From positions 2,199,001 to 2,263,000 of the forward strand of contig JAQISU010000123.1 in the NCBI GenBank assembly GCA_029339505.1: a DNA stretch of 64,000 nt, in the 5' to 3' direction. The notes under the pieces are model-generated. The model saw only the letters and a list, made by a program, of their open reading frames with translations, ran no database searches and was not told where the DNA came from. Made by a program: the position numbers and the translations under genes. The stretch comes from Unio delphinus (lineage: Eukaryota > Mollusca > Bivalvia > Unionida > Unionidae). Below, piece after piece: positions 47,585 through 58,667 of this stretch (within the stretch, counting starts at the first letter, position 1; each line of letters begins with the position of its first letter).

Positions 47585-48015
47585 TACCTGAGACAGTATT
47601 ATCTTTCTCTCTACCAACTTGTGATTACCACAGCTTTACTCACTGCTCTGGTGGTCTAATAATTAGAGCAATTGCCTCGGATGTGGGAGGTAGTAAGTAC
47701 GATCCCTGGCCAAGTCATACCAAAAACTTATAAAAATGATACTAACAGCTGCCTCACTTGGTGCTCAGCATTAAGAGGTTTTTCAAAGGCCTGGTTGGCC
47801 TGGTGTCAGGATAATGTGACTGGGTGAGACATCATGCTCCATGTCTGCAGCATGATGCCCCAGTACTATACATCACTATAAACTGCCACACTGCAGACAT
47901 CGTAGCAATACAACTTAAAAATTATTAAAACTATATTAAAATTCCAAATCACACCAATGCTTTACAGAGACAGTATCATCTTTCTATTTAGTCACTGGTT
48001 ATCACTACTTTCCCA
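47585..48015 (+). repeat. Degenerate array (about 55-60 bp unit) split by a SINE
   Basis: The pieces at 47585-47643 and 47953-48015 share gctttac and agacagtatyatctttctnt and ttacca. Further units of the same type occur at 49057-49555. Confidence 0.6.
47645..47952 (+). mobile_element. SINE family B, copy 3, diverged
   Basis: The head is ctctggtggtctaataatta gag with a weak B box (tacgatccctg). The body matches the family: gtcataccaaaaacttataa, cagcattaagaggt, gtgactgggtgagacatcat, catcactataaactgccaca. It has a shortened tail. The possible target duplication accacagctttac / accaatgctttac is imperfect. Confidence 0.88.
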
Positions 48016-48019
48016 AAAC

Positions 48020-49050
48020 AGCAAAGCTGTACTGATGTCACTTTTTGCTGATTATGCCGATACCATGTATAATCGATTATTAAAGTTGCCGATACTGATT
48101 ATGAGACCGATTATTTCATTATCACAGTATATTTTGCATATAAGCTGAATATTTAGGAAAAAATAAAGGCCTCATGTCTTTATGTTGACTATTTACTGTA
48201 ACAGCTGTAAATCTTAGTACAGGAAACATGATTTTTTTTTTCTTGGCCTAAGACATAGGCATATTAAAAAGGTAACTTTCAGTGATCCGATAATTATTAA
48301 ACTTTTATAAAGTATTATGATTGATTTTGTTATTATTTTGCATGTGCATATTTTCTGATTTCTCCAACACAGAATTAAATAATAGTAAATACAAACTTCA
48401 TAATTTGCAGGCCAGCCGAGTTTACCATGTACTATAATGTGCAAAGCGTGCACAGAGTCACTTAAATCCTTATTTATTCCCAAACATAACAGATGCAGAT
48501 TTTGCTTTGTTCGTTGTTTCAACCAAATTGTATTCTTCTAGATAACATTTCAGCTAGTCCTTAATAGCTGTTTCATTTACAATGAATCACCTCTCAAGAC
48601 TTACTCATTTTCGATGATATAAGCTATCCTACAAATTGAGGTAATATTTTTAAAAAGGTATGGACGTTTGATTGTACATTAAGGCACATAACCATAATAA
48701 TTTACATGTTCACAAAGAGTGGTAATAATAAAGGCTAAAATTCTCATATAGATCAACTAAGATCAACATCAATCAGTTTTAGCAGCAGTAGTTTACAGCA
48801 AGTGTGTTAAAAAGTATTTACTTTTAAGAATATATTGTCTTTCAATTAACCCCCAAATCAAATGTTTATTCCTTAATTTCCACTATTTAATTCTGATTTA
48901 AAATTCAAGCCATGTCAAAATGAATGTTATGATCAAATTTATATTTTGGAACTTGTTTATTTTGGAAATTTGTTTACATTGGCACCAATTATTTCTACCA
49001 ATACCAATTGTTCTAATAATTAGCCCAATTATGAGTATGGATGATTAATC
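48020..49050. other. Possible decayed DNA transposon inside the degenerate array
   Basis: The degenerate array stops near 48015 and resumes near 49057. The edges of the block between carry gattatg/ccgatac/cgattatt and, in reverse complement, aattggtattggtagaaata-type words, which suggests weak inverted ends. Nothing else is recognised in it. Confidence 0.3.
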
Positions 49051-49056
49051 ACTACA

Positions 49057-49555
49057 GCTTTACAAAATAGTATCATCTTTCTTTAAGCCATTCATTACTA
49101 GTGCTTTACTTGAAACAGTTTTATCTTCCTATCTATTACCCAGTAAAAACTATTGCTTTACACATGACGGTATCTTCTACCTCTGTCAGCCAATGATTAC
49201 CACTGCTTAAACTAACACAGTATCATCTAATTCCTTACAACCTGTGATTACCATACCTTGAATCTTTCTATCAGCTAGCAATTAGTATGGTTTTAACCAA
49301 AAAAAGACCACCTTTCTCTTCAGCAAACCTCTAACTACCATCATTTTATCCAAAAACGGACAATCATTCTCTTCAGAAAGCACTACTATGGTCTAAACCA
49401 AACAAAGACCATCTTTCTCATCAGAAACCACTAACTACCATGGTTTTAACCAAAGACCAGCTTTCTCTTTAGAAACCACTATCATAGTTTAACTAAGGTG
49501 ATATAATCTTTCTCTTTCAACCAGTGATTAACCAGTGATTAACCTGAGTGCAACT
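49057..49555 (+). repeat. Degenerate minisatellite, roughly 55-60 bp unit
   Basis: Recurrent words are gctttac, agtatcatctttct, cagaaaccactaactaccat and ggttttaaccaaa. Two sub-types of unit can be seen: one tied to the pieces at 47585-48015, and one (49265-49500) with aaagaccatctttctctt. Confidence 0.65.
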
Positions 49556-49852
49556 CAAAACATACAGTAAAAAACACCAGTTTATAAATTTTTTGAAGTA
49601 AAATCGTCTGAAAAAATAGTTTACTGATATTTTATACACACGACATATACAGTACTTTCTTAATAATAAAGTTCAAAGTTCATGTAGATGCAATCTGAAT
49701 GCTATGCAAATGTGGAAAAAAGACCAGGGTAATTCCATTCCATTGCAGCTATAGACATCAGTGATGTTAGCTTCTGGCTGGCTGGCAACGAGCACAAGTT
49801 ACTTACAAATGTCATAAAACCTGTAGTGTAAATGGATTTAATTATCTGATGA

Positions 49853-49963
49853 TGTAACAGTGTAACAGCATTAAGCAAATTAACATATATGTAACAGTGT
49901 AACAGCATTAAGCAAATCAACATATATGTAACAGTGTAACAGCATTAAGCAAATCAACATATA
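49853..49963 (+). repeat. 37-bp minisatellite, 3 copies
   Basis: The unit is gtaacagtgtaacagcatta agcaaatcaacatatat. The copies are almost identical. Confidence 0.92.
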
Positions 49964-52308
49964 GTGGGGTGTGCCTGTAATACCAAAATCTGACTAGATT
50001 ATTTTGTCAATCTCATAAAAGAACCAAATGGCAAAAATACCACTGTACCCTATACATTTAAAACAAATGGCAACAGTTTTTTTTAAACAAATGAAAAATT
50101 AAAATGAAACAACTAGTGTGTAGCTTAATCAACATTTATTACCATCTGACAAAATGAGTGAACTATATTCTAAGCAATTGTGCAAAGTACATGCATCACT
50201 AAGAAGCACTGGTAAATGGTATAACCTGCTCAAAAGAGACCCCTTTATAATCCCTCACAGGAACTGTATAATTGTGAGAATTATGGGAATTTGAGATAAC
50301 CAATCAACAAACATGTATGTATCCCTCAAAATGAAAAGTCACAGAAAGCTGAATTAAGTTTGCTCTCCAACGTAGCAAGGAAACCAACAATTTTATGGAC
50401 TGTACTTCACAAATATATGCAAACCTGTATCTTACACTATTTATGTTTATATGGGCAAAAGTAACGTTTTTTGGAGTATTTCTTCCAGGTATCATAAAGA
50501 TTCTTGAAATTATCTTCTTTGATTGGGACCGCATCAGAAGTTTGGTATGATGTACCAGAAGGGGGAGATTACTTAGGTTAATATTTTTGCAACTTCAAAA
50601 TAGGAATCAGTAAAAACTTGCTGTTTATTGGCACAGGAAGAAGGAAAGAAAAAAGGTTAATCATACACACTGAAGGTAAATTTCATTTTGTGATTTTCAT
50701 ATTAGTGCATTTACATAGAGTCCAGAAATCAGAGACATTGCATTGTAACCCTTGTTGGTCTGACTTAAAGATTTACTTCAGCCCAGTACAGGTATCTAAT
50801 CAGTACAGACTTGATGAGCAGAAGGTAAAGTTAAGCTGTATTAGTAATGGTTATGTACTTCTGTGGACAGTACATTTAAGCTGTATTAGTCATGGTTAAG
50901 TACTTCTGCAGAAGGTATAGTTAAGCTGTATTAGTCATGGTTATGTACTTCTTGTATGACCAGGTTATTGAGTGCAGTTGTTCTTTTTTTCAGCTGATGC
51001 CATACTTTTTTCTCATAAGCAGCCCGAAGGAAATAATTTATCCCATGAACAACAATTTTATCATTTGATGGGAATTTTCATAAAATTATAATACTGCAAT
51101 ATATTTGAAAGAGCAAGGTGAAACATGGCACCTGATACTCTACAACCCTGTAATGGGTTACAACCTGCAACTTGAAAACCACTGCACTAGTCTGTAGAAT
51201 AATTCAACTGATTCCGACACAGCAAAAATACTAAACCTGCATATATTTCACGAAATACGGATATCTAACAGGAACTGAGAAAGACTGACAACACAAACTT
51301 GAAACCAGTCAGCATTTTAGAAATGACATTTTTAGCTCATTACAGGAAATTACAGCCAGTTGCACGATTACCAGGCAACAAAGCATGAAGTAAGTTATAT
51401 ATCCATCATGGTCTGGATAGATCAAATTGTCAATCATCACGTAAATCACCGAGTTCAAATCATAAGGTACAGGCAGTAAATGTCTAGTTAAATTATCATA
51501 ATCAATCACACGCTACTGTAGCAATTTTAAAGTAATGTTCAACAACATGCAAGCACTGAGAATAATGTATACATTTGCCATAAAAATAACCAACATGACA
51601 CACACAATACAGCCTCATACTAAGTAAGGGGACATTTAAAAAAAAAGCCTGCTTACTATTTGTGCATTAAAACTTAGAAACGGAATGTTTAATGGTGTAA
51701 AAGTCACATTATAATTGTATACTTGGGTCAAGAACTAAAATAAAGTGAAATAAATAAAGCGTTATCCTGAGGGGCTTGTACCTAGAGATCACTGTAAATC
51801 AAATGATTATGTTGTACATCCAATACGAGTTAAATGTAATATAAAATATATTTCTCTTTAAGATTAATTACTTGTTTATTTTTTTACGAATAAAAGAGAA
51901 GGCAAACTTTTTATCAAACCAAAGGAAATCTCCTCATAAACAAATGCTAATACAGGAATCATTTAAGAACACGGTTGACTGGTTTAGGATGGGTTAATTT
52001 CACATTTAACACATAAACTTGTTTCAGAACAAAGGTTGACTGGTTTAGATTGGGCAAGTTTCACATTTAACACATAAACATATCAATGTTTAGAACTGAT
52101 TCAATCTGGTACAAACAATGACAGCCAACCATTTGTTGACAAGTTTGGATGATTCCAGATACACGTATATTAATCAATCTTTACATCTAAAATAGATTCT
52201 AAAATAATTCCAAGGAACTCGGTTAATTTTTGGACAAGATTTTTCATGGTTTTAAGTTTTTAGAATAGAACTATTCATCAGCAAGTTTATTTCCTTTTCA
52301 TTTATTAA
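49964..52308. other. Mostly unique intronic sequence with two small duplications
   Basis: A unit of about 50 bp (ttaagctgtattagtcatgg ttatgtacttct) is present three times at 50818-50955. A 55-60 bp segment (ggttgactggtttag, tttcacatttaacacataaa) is duplicated at 51967-52083. Otherwise nothing is recognised. Confidence 0.6.
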
Positions 52309-52740
52309 CTCTTTAACCCCTGGAGATTCTTGTCTTTTTCACTTTAAATGGTGGTAGGAAATGCAATGTCAAGGTTACTGTTAATGCAATGTCAAGGTTA
52401 CTGTTACTTCTCAATTTAAATAATTCTACTTCCAAAACATTTGTATTTGGCCAGTTGCCAAGTTGTGTTAAAGACACTGTGGATGTCTGTTTCAATTGTG
52501 CATGTGTAGAAAGGAATAATTTGGACTTCTGGTTTTCTTTTTCTTTGTTTGTTCACTTTGGATTTTTGTCTTGCAAAGTTCACCTGTCCATGTGCAGTTT
52601 GGACCAGTCTACATTAGAACTCTGAACAAAAAAATCTAAAATCCAGACAAAACTCTTGTTCTGACAACTGGTAATTTCTGGCCATAAACATTCAGGTCTA
52701 AAAAATTACATTTTCCTGCAATATTTTGTAAAGCAATGGT
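52309..52740 (+). mobile_element. piggyBac-like MITE, copy 3, diverged and 3'-incomplete
   Basis: TTAA (52305-52308) is followed by ctctttaacccctggagatt, the family's left end. The body shares gttcacctgtccatgtgcag, ttggaccagtct and aaaatctaaaatccagacaa with copies 1 and 2. The right end could not be found. A 20-bp internal duplication (atgcaatgtcaaggttactg) lies at 52362-52403. Confidence 0.7.
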
Positions 52741-53124
52741 TTGGAGTTGAAGATTTTGAAATTAGGATTTGAGGAAACTATTTGATGACTCTTGCAAAGC
52801 TTTATTTTACTACTAATGTTTCTGTTCATAATGGTCAAATTATATGGGGTAAAATGTTTGTCTGATAATCAGTCCGGGTTTGATTTTCAGGACCACATAC
52901 ATTGTTCACAGAATATATTTTATTTGTGCAAGTAATGACAGGCATTAGTAATGCTGAGATAGTGTCTGAATCTGTGCCTCATAAAATGTATTTTCTTTTC
53001 CCACAGACTGGTCCACTGATAACCCATGCAAAAATCTACAATACAGTATATATCAGTTTAAGACACTTCCCTCTAATTTCCAACAACTTGGATTCATATA
53101 TACATGTACCAATTTATAAAACAT

Positions 53125-53515
53125 AACTTCATTCAATTAAATGGGACCTATATTTACCATTGCATACTATGCCACAAAAGAACCCACATTACATCATATA
53201 CCTGTGTATCCATCAGACTTCAAACAAATGGGATCTATATTTACCACTCCATACTATGCCACAAAAGAATCCACATTACATCATAAACCTGTGTATCCAT
53301 CAGACTTCAAACAAATGGGATCTATATTTACCAATGCATACGATGCCAAAAATGAATCCACATTACATCATATACCTGTGTATCCATCAGACTTCAAACA
53401 AATGGGATCTATATTTACCAATGCATACGATGCCAAAAAAGAATCCACATTACATCATATACCTGTGTATTCATCAGATTTCAAACATCTGAGATCCATA
53501 TTAAATTCAAACTAT
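53125..53515 (+). repeat. 87-bp minisatellite, about 4-5 copies
   Basis: The unit is cattacatcatatacctgtg, tatccatcagacttcaaaca, aatgggatctatatttacca, atgcatacgatgccaaaaaa, gaatcca. Since 87 = 29 x 3, it stays open in two plus-strand frames and creates false ORFs of 110 and 216 codons. No start or splice context or similarity supports a protein, and the host gene is on the other strand. Confidence 0.93.
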
Positions 53516-53781
53516 GCCAATACAAAACCTTACAGTATAGTGTATATCATGTTCATTTTGCTGCAAACAGCTTTGCTTTCTATTTTCTACTGCATACTAT
53601 GCTGTCAGATCAGGGTCTATGCCTTAAGTCATAAGTGGAACAAAATATGTGGTCCCCAATCTTGTAATATATTGTACAATGGCAGATCTAACTCTATCTT
53701 GCATATTAATACAATGAAGTGCCTCCTGAAAAGAACATTTTCATTGTTCACCTCACCATACCACCTGGATCCCAGTATGTT

Positions 53782-56090
53782 ATCAGACTGACTATAACAC
53801 CCATATCAATGGAATACATCAGACTGACTATAACACCCATATCAATGGAATACATCAGACTGACCATAACACCCATATTAATGGAATACATCAGACTGAC
53901 TATAACACCCATATCAATGGAATACATCAGACTGACTATAACACCCATATCAATGGAATACATCAGACTGACCATAACACCTATATCAATGGAATACATC
54001 AGACTGACCATAATACTCATATTAATGGAATACATCAGACTGACCATAACACTCATATCAATGGAATACATCAGACTGACCATAACACCCATATTAATGG
54101 AATACATCAGACTGACCATAACACCCATATCAATGGAATACATCAGACTGACTATAACAACCATATCAATGGAATACATCAGACTGACTATAACACCCAT
54201 ATCAATGGAATACATCAGACTGACCATAACACCCATATCAATGGAATACATCAGACTGACCATAAACCCCATATTAATGGAATACATCAGACTGACCATA
54301 ATACTCATATTAATGGAATACATCAGACTGACCATAAATCCCATATTAATGGAATACATCAGACTGACCATAACACCTATATCAATGGAATACATCAGAC
54401 TGACCATAATACTCATATTAATGGAATACATCAGACTGACCATAACACTCATATCAATGGAATACATCAGACTGACCATAACACCCATATCAATGGAATA
54501 CATCAGACTGACCATAACACCTATATCAATGGAATACATCAGACTGACCATAATACTCATATTAATGGAATACATCAGACTGACCATAACACTCATATCA
54601 ATGGAATACATCAGACTGACCATAACACCCATATTAATGGAATACATCAGACTGACCATAACACCCATATCAATGGAATACATCAGACTGACTATAACAA
54701 CCATATCAATGGAATACATCAGACTGACTATAACACCCATATCAATGGAATACATCAGACTGACCATAACACCCATATCAATGGAATACATCAGACTGAC
54801 CATAAACCCCATATTAATGGAATACATCAGACTGACCATAATACTCATATTAATGGAATACATCAGACTGACCATAAATCCCATATTAATGGAATACATC
54901 AGACTGACCATAACACCTATATCAATGGAATACATCAGACTGACCATAATACTCATATTAATGGAATACATCAGACTGACCATAACACTCATATCAATGG
55001 AATACATCAGACTGACCATAACACCCATATTAATGGAATACATCAGACTGACCATAACACCCATATTAATGGAATACATCAGACTGACCATAAATCCCAT
55101 ATTAATGGAATACATCAGACTGACCATAAATCCCATATTAATGGAATACATCAGACTGACCATAACACCCATATTAATGGAATACATCAGACTGACCATA
55201 ACACCCATATTAATGGAATACATCAGACTGACCATAAATCCCATATTAATGGAATACATCAGACTGACCATAACACCCATATTAATGGAATACATCAGAC
55301 TGACCATAACACTCATATCAATGGAATACATCAGACTGACCATAACACCCATATTAATGGAATACATCAGACTGACCATAAATCCCATATCAATGGAATA
55401 CATCAGACTGACCATAACACCCATATTAATGGAATACATCAGACTGACCATAACACCCATATCAATGGAATACATCAGACTGACCATAACACTCATATCA
55501 ATGGAATACATCAGACTGACCATAACACCCATATCAATGGAATACATCAGACTGACCATAAATCCCATATTAATGGAATACATCAGACTGACCATAACAC
55601 CCATATTAATGGAATACATCAGACTGACCATAATACTCATATTAATGGAATACATCAGACTGACCATAACACCCATATTAATGGAATACATCAGACTGAC
55701 CATAACACTCATATCAATGGAATACATCAGACTGACCATAACACCCATATTAATGGAATACATCAGACTGACCATAAATCCCATATCAATGGAATACATC
55801 AGACTGACCATAACACCCATATTAATGGAATACATCAGACTGACCATAACACCCATATCAATGGAATACATCAGACTGACCATAACACTCATATCAATGG
55901 AATACATCAGACTGACCATAACACCCATATCAATGGAATACATCAGACTGACCATAAATCCCATATTAATGGAATACATCAGACTGACCATAACACCCAT
56001 ATTAATGGAATACATCAGACTGACCATAATACTCATATTAATGGAATACATCAGACTGACCATAATACTCATATTAATGGAATACATCAG
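53782..56090 (+). repeat. 36-bp minisatellite mega-array, about 64 copies, with higher-order repeats
   Basis: The unit is atcagactgaccataacacc catatcaatggaatac. Variation is confined mainly to c/t in gac(c/t)ata, the aacaccc/aatactc/aaatccc block, and at(c/t)aatgg. The order of variants shows two higher-order duplications: a 15-unit block with 540-bp period (53939-55030 reads as two nearly identical copies) and an 11-unit block with 396-bp period (about 55300-56080). The 36-bp length gives uninterrupted frames on both strands (818 codons plus, 781 codons minus) with period-12 peptides such as MEYIRLTITPIS. Both are artefacts. Confidence 0.97.
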
Positions 56091-58074
56091 CAAAATACTT
56101 TCATCTTCTATTCATTTTTTTTTAAAAACAGAAAACTTTGGCTTCATAGTTGCCAATGAAGATCAAAGTGGATGAGATCTTCTGTTTCTGGTTTAGTCAA
56201 TGAAGAAAATATTTTCCTGCAGACAAACTAATACAGCTGACACAGATCTATCATAGGTTGTCTGCTTCAATTCATTCCTAGACTGCTTTCCTGAACATCT
56301 GTCCAGGAGTACAGATCTAGAAAAGTGGGGAGGGGGGGGGGGGGTCTGAACCAGATTACCCTTAGGCTCACTTTGCATTCAACTGCAAAAAACACAAATG
56401 CATTCCAAGTAACAGTACATGAAAAAAAGGCTAAATTTCCTGCCGGCTGCTTTCATGCAAATCAGACTTCAAGCACTAATAGTTAAGGATGTCGGAAAGA
56501 TTGGGGGGGGGGTTGAAGCTCAACACAGACAATTCTCTTTAACAGCAGGCCATTCATACAGACACAGATTAAAGGTGGCAGCAGAATAAAAAGTTACTCA
56601 TTTGCATATTCCAAGTACTAGCACACACTTTTTCCAACTATTTTATACAATACAAACATCAATGCTGACAAATTTTGCACAGCAGTGAGGACTATTGCCC
56701 TTTTGAATAAATTTGCCAGTACCATTAAAGTCTAGTATAAACTTGTAGCACAATTTCCCTCGGTGCTGAATTGTTTTTGAAAAAAATGAAATGCTGAGTC
56801 AGCTTTTAAATTGTATTCATTTAAATTACTATACATGAATCCATATAAATTTTTTTTATTGGTGTCTAAACTTTATTAACAACGTTAAGTCACATATGTG
56901 ATTTTGCCAATAATAGTCGGGTAAACATATAAATCACCTTTATATTTAATTTATATTTTTTTCACCTATTTTAATGAAAATGCTCAAATATGTTTTCAGA
57001 AAAGTACTCCATTCTTTCCTGCTCAAGTACGTACATGTACATCTGTTGCAACTTTGTATGCAGTTAATAAGTATCCAGTCAAGGTACACCACAAGTTTAC
57101 CCCCCACCCCACCCACAAAGTCTGTAATAAATGTGTACATAGATGTGCATCTTTCTTGTTCTTTATTAGGGCATTTTTTTCTAATGCACTTATGAGCTTA
57201 CAAAGACAGTCACTAATCAAGTGTATTACCTGTTTAGAATATTAATAAATATATCCCAGCTTGTGTTTTTTCTGTGTGGCTGAAGCATGGGTTGATATTA
57301 CAAATCCGACTTAACCCATGGTCATATCCAATGTAAAAAAGAGACATGTACAAGAGGCTTCATTTTTCTTTGTCAATCAATTCTGTCACATCTATTCTCT
57401 GCTGTGCCTTAAGATTAATTTTGATTGATGATCTGATGCAAGAAATCCAATAAAAATAATCTTAATGGATTATAGGCTTGGTATTTTTCATTCATACATT
57501 TCATTTTGAAATACCACTGTACACAAGACTCGTAAAATAACATTTTCTGGCTCAAAATCGCTTGCTTGCATTTACAGTAACATTTTCCTAGCTCTAATAA
57601 TCTCGCACCCTGCATTCAATATACTGTCATCATCGCTAATCATCGCCAGACTTTGCTAAATCAAATCATTATTTGGAGAAAAAATATATTTAGAGTCTGC
57701 CATTTTAAGTTTTCTAGGTAGCACCCATCATAAACATAACTGATAAAACTTCTTTAATAAATTCAAGGTTAAAACTATGACAAAACCCTTGAATGTTCCA
57801 GGTACCAATATACCAATCAAATCTAACAACCATTCATGTCAGTCCAAGTACATGTACAGAGATGTGTAAACAGTTGCTTACCTGGAAAACAATTTAAATC
57901 GTGACAAGCAGTGCAAAACTTCTATGGTGGCATGACATGTTTCATGTCTAGCACTTCGAAGGTAAGAAAATGACCTCTTTCATTCTGTAATCAAGTACCT
58001 GCTAATTTTAAACACCATGTCTAATATTCAATCAGGTAATTTCTGCTTAAATCAGCATTTTTTTCCTTAGAATT
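56091..58074. other. Mostly unique intronic sequence with G runs
   Basis: G runs lie at 56327-56344 (one A interruption) and 56503-56512. On the transcribed (minus) sense they are C runs. No repeat array or exon was recognised. Confidence 0.45.
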
Positions 58075-58146
58075 GTGGTAGCTCGTTTAGCAGAGCACTG
58101 GACTCATAATCCAAGGGTCATACGTTCAATATTCAACTGGATCAAC
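58075..58146 (+). mobile_element. tRNA-like SINE head (family C type)
   Basis: gtggtagctcgtttagcaga gcactgg fits a D arm/A box. The loop ctcataa gives anticodon-position CAT, and acgttcaatattc is a damaged B box. After it, caacgaaacgtgtccgtttg resembles the post-tRNA module of metazoan SINEs. The acceptor stem does not close, so it is not a functional tRNA. It lies 383 bp upstream (plus-strand sense) of exon A's 3' border. Confidence 0.6.
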
Positions 58147-58528
58147 GAAACGTGTCCGTTTGCAATTTTCTCAGCATGATACAAACAATAAGGTGTTACA
58201 AGTGTCATTAAAACTGCCAAAGAAGAAAATTCTATTTTTCTCCCAAAACATGGCTGTCCCAGCTAGGAAAGCTTAAAAAGGCCCATAAGAGCTAAGGTTT
58301 CTCATTTGCAGCACTGGTCATCAGTACATAAATCAAACAAAAATAATTTAACTATTTAATCCAACAAATGGGTTATTGGCCTACTATACCCATCAAAAGT
58401 TTGTTTTGGACATGAGGGCATCACTTAACCTATTACATTTTTTGTGATGACATAAGAAAACCCATATTATATACATTTAATATATTGTGATAAATTTATT
58501 CATCTGTTTCATTTCATGTCGTTCTTAC

Positions 58529-58667
58529 CTCATATTCCATATCATACTGTTGTTCCTCAAAGAATGGATCATCACAGTCGTAGTTTTGTGCCATCTCAAT
58601 GTCTGTCAGCCCCATTTCTGTACTGGGAGAGAACACCACAGGTCTACGAGAAGCTGGCTGAAACAAC
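58529..58667 (-). CDS. PDZRN3-like: Exon A of a PDZRN3/4-like E3 ubiquitin ligase (acidic linker before PDZ2)
   Basis: This 139-base internal exon is read on the minus strand. It is bounded by a pyrimidine-rich acceptor ending ctgcag and by a donor GAG|gtaaga. One base completes a codon from the preceding exon, and 46 codons follow without a stop. The peptide includes SPSTEMGLTDIEMAQNYD and ends in an acidic, aromatic-rich stretch (FFEEQQYDMEYE). In vertebrate PDZRN3/4, as I know the family, the segment between PDZ1 and PDZ2 has a TDI motif and an acidic stretch just before PDZ2, and this exon fits that place. The last codon joins exon B in phase 0 (GAG|GAG). The acidic linker alone would not identify the family; the call rests on exons B and C. 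The preceding exons, including RING and PDZ1, would lie beyond position 64000. Confidence 0.8.

Larger units (their letters stand above)
34039..58528 (-). other. 24.5 kb intron between exons A and B
   Basis: It is bounded by the exon A donor (gtaaga) and the exon B acceptor (ttacag). Exons A and B join in phase 0 across it. It holds the 36-bp mega-array, two hAT-like elements, two piggyBac-like MITEs, SINE copies, and about fifteen other minisatellites. Confidence 0.85.

Noticed and set aside
18321..48015. Preference of mobile elements for minisatellites
   Set aside because: About six of some twenty-two elements lie inside arrays, close to the share of the window that arrays cover. By this rough count, chance is sufficient.
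53141..53791. 216-codon plus-strand ORF with a 29-residue repeat
   Set aside because: Created by an 87-bp minisatellite (29 x 3). A second frame is equally open, and it lies on the opposite strand within an intron of the host gene.
57877..57965. Possible small exon with donor-like gtaagc on the minus strand
   Set aside because: No conserved peptide, no convincing acceptor, and not needed to join exons A and B in phase.
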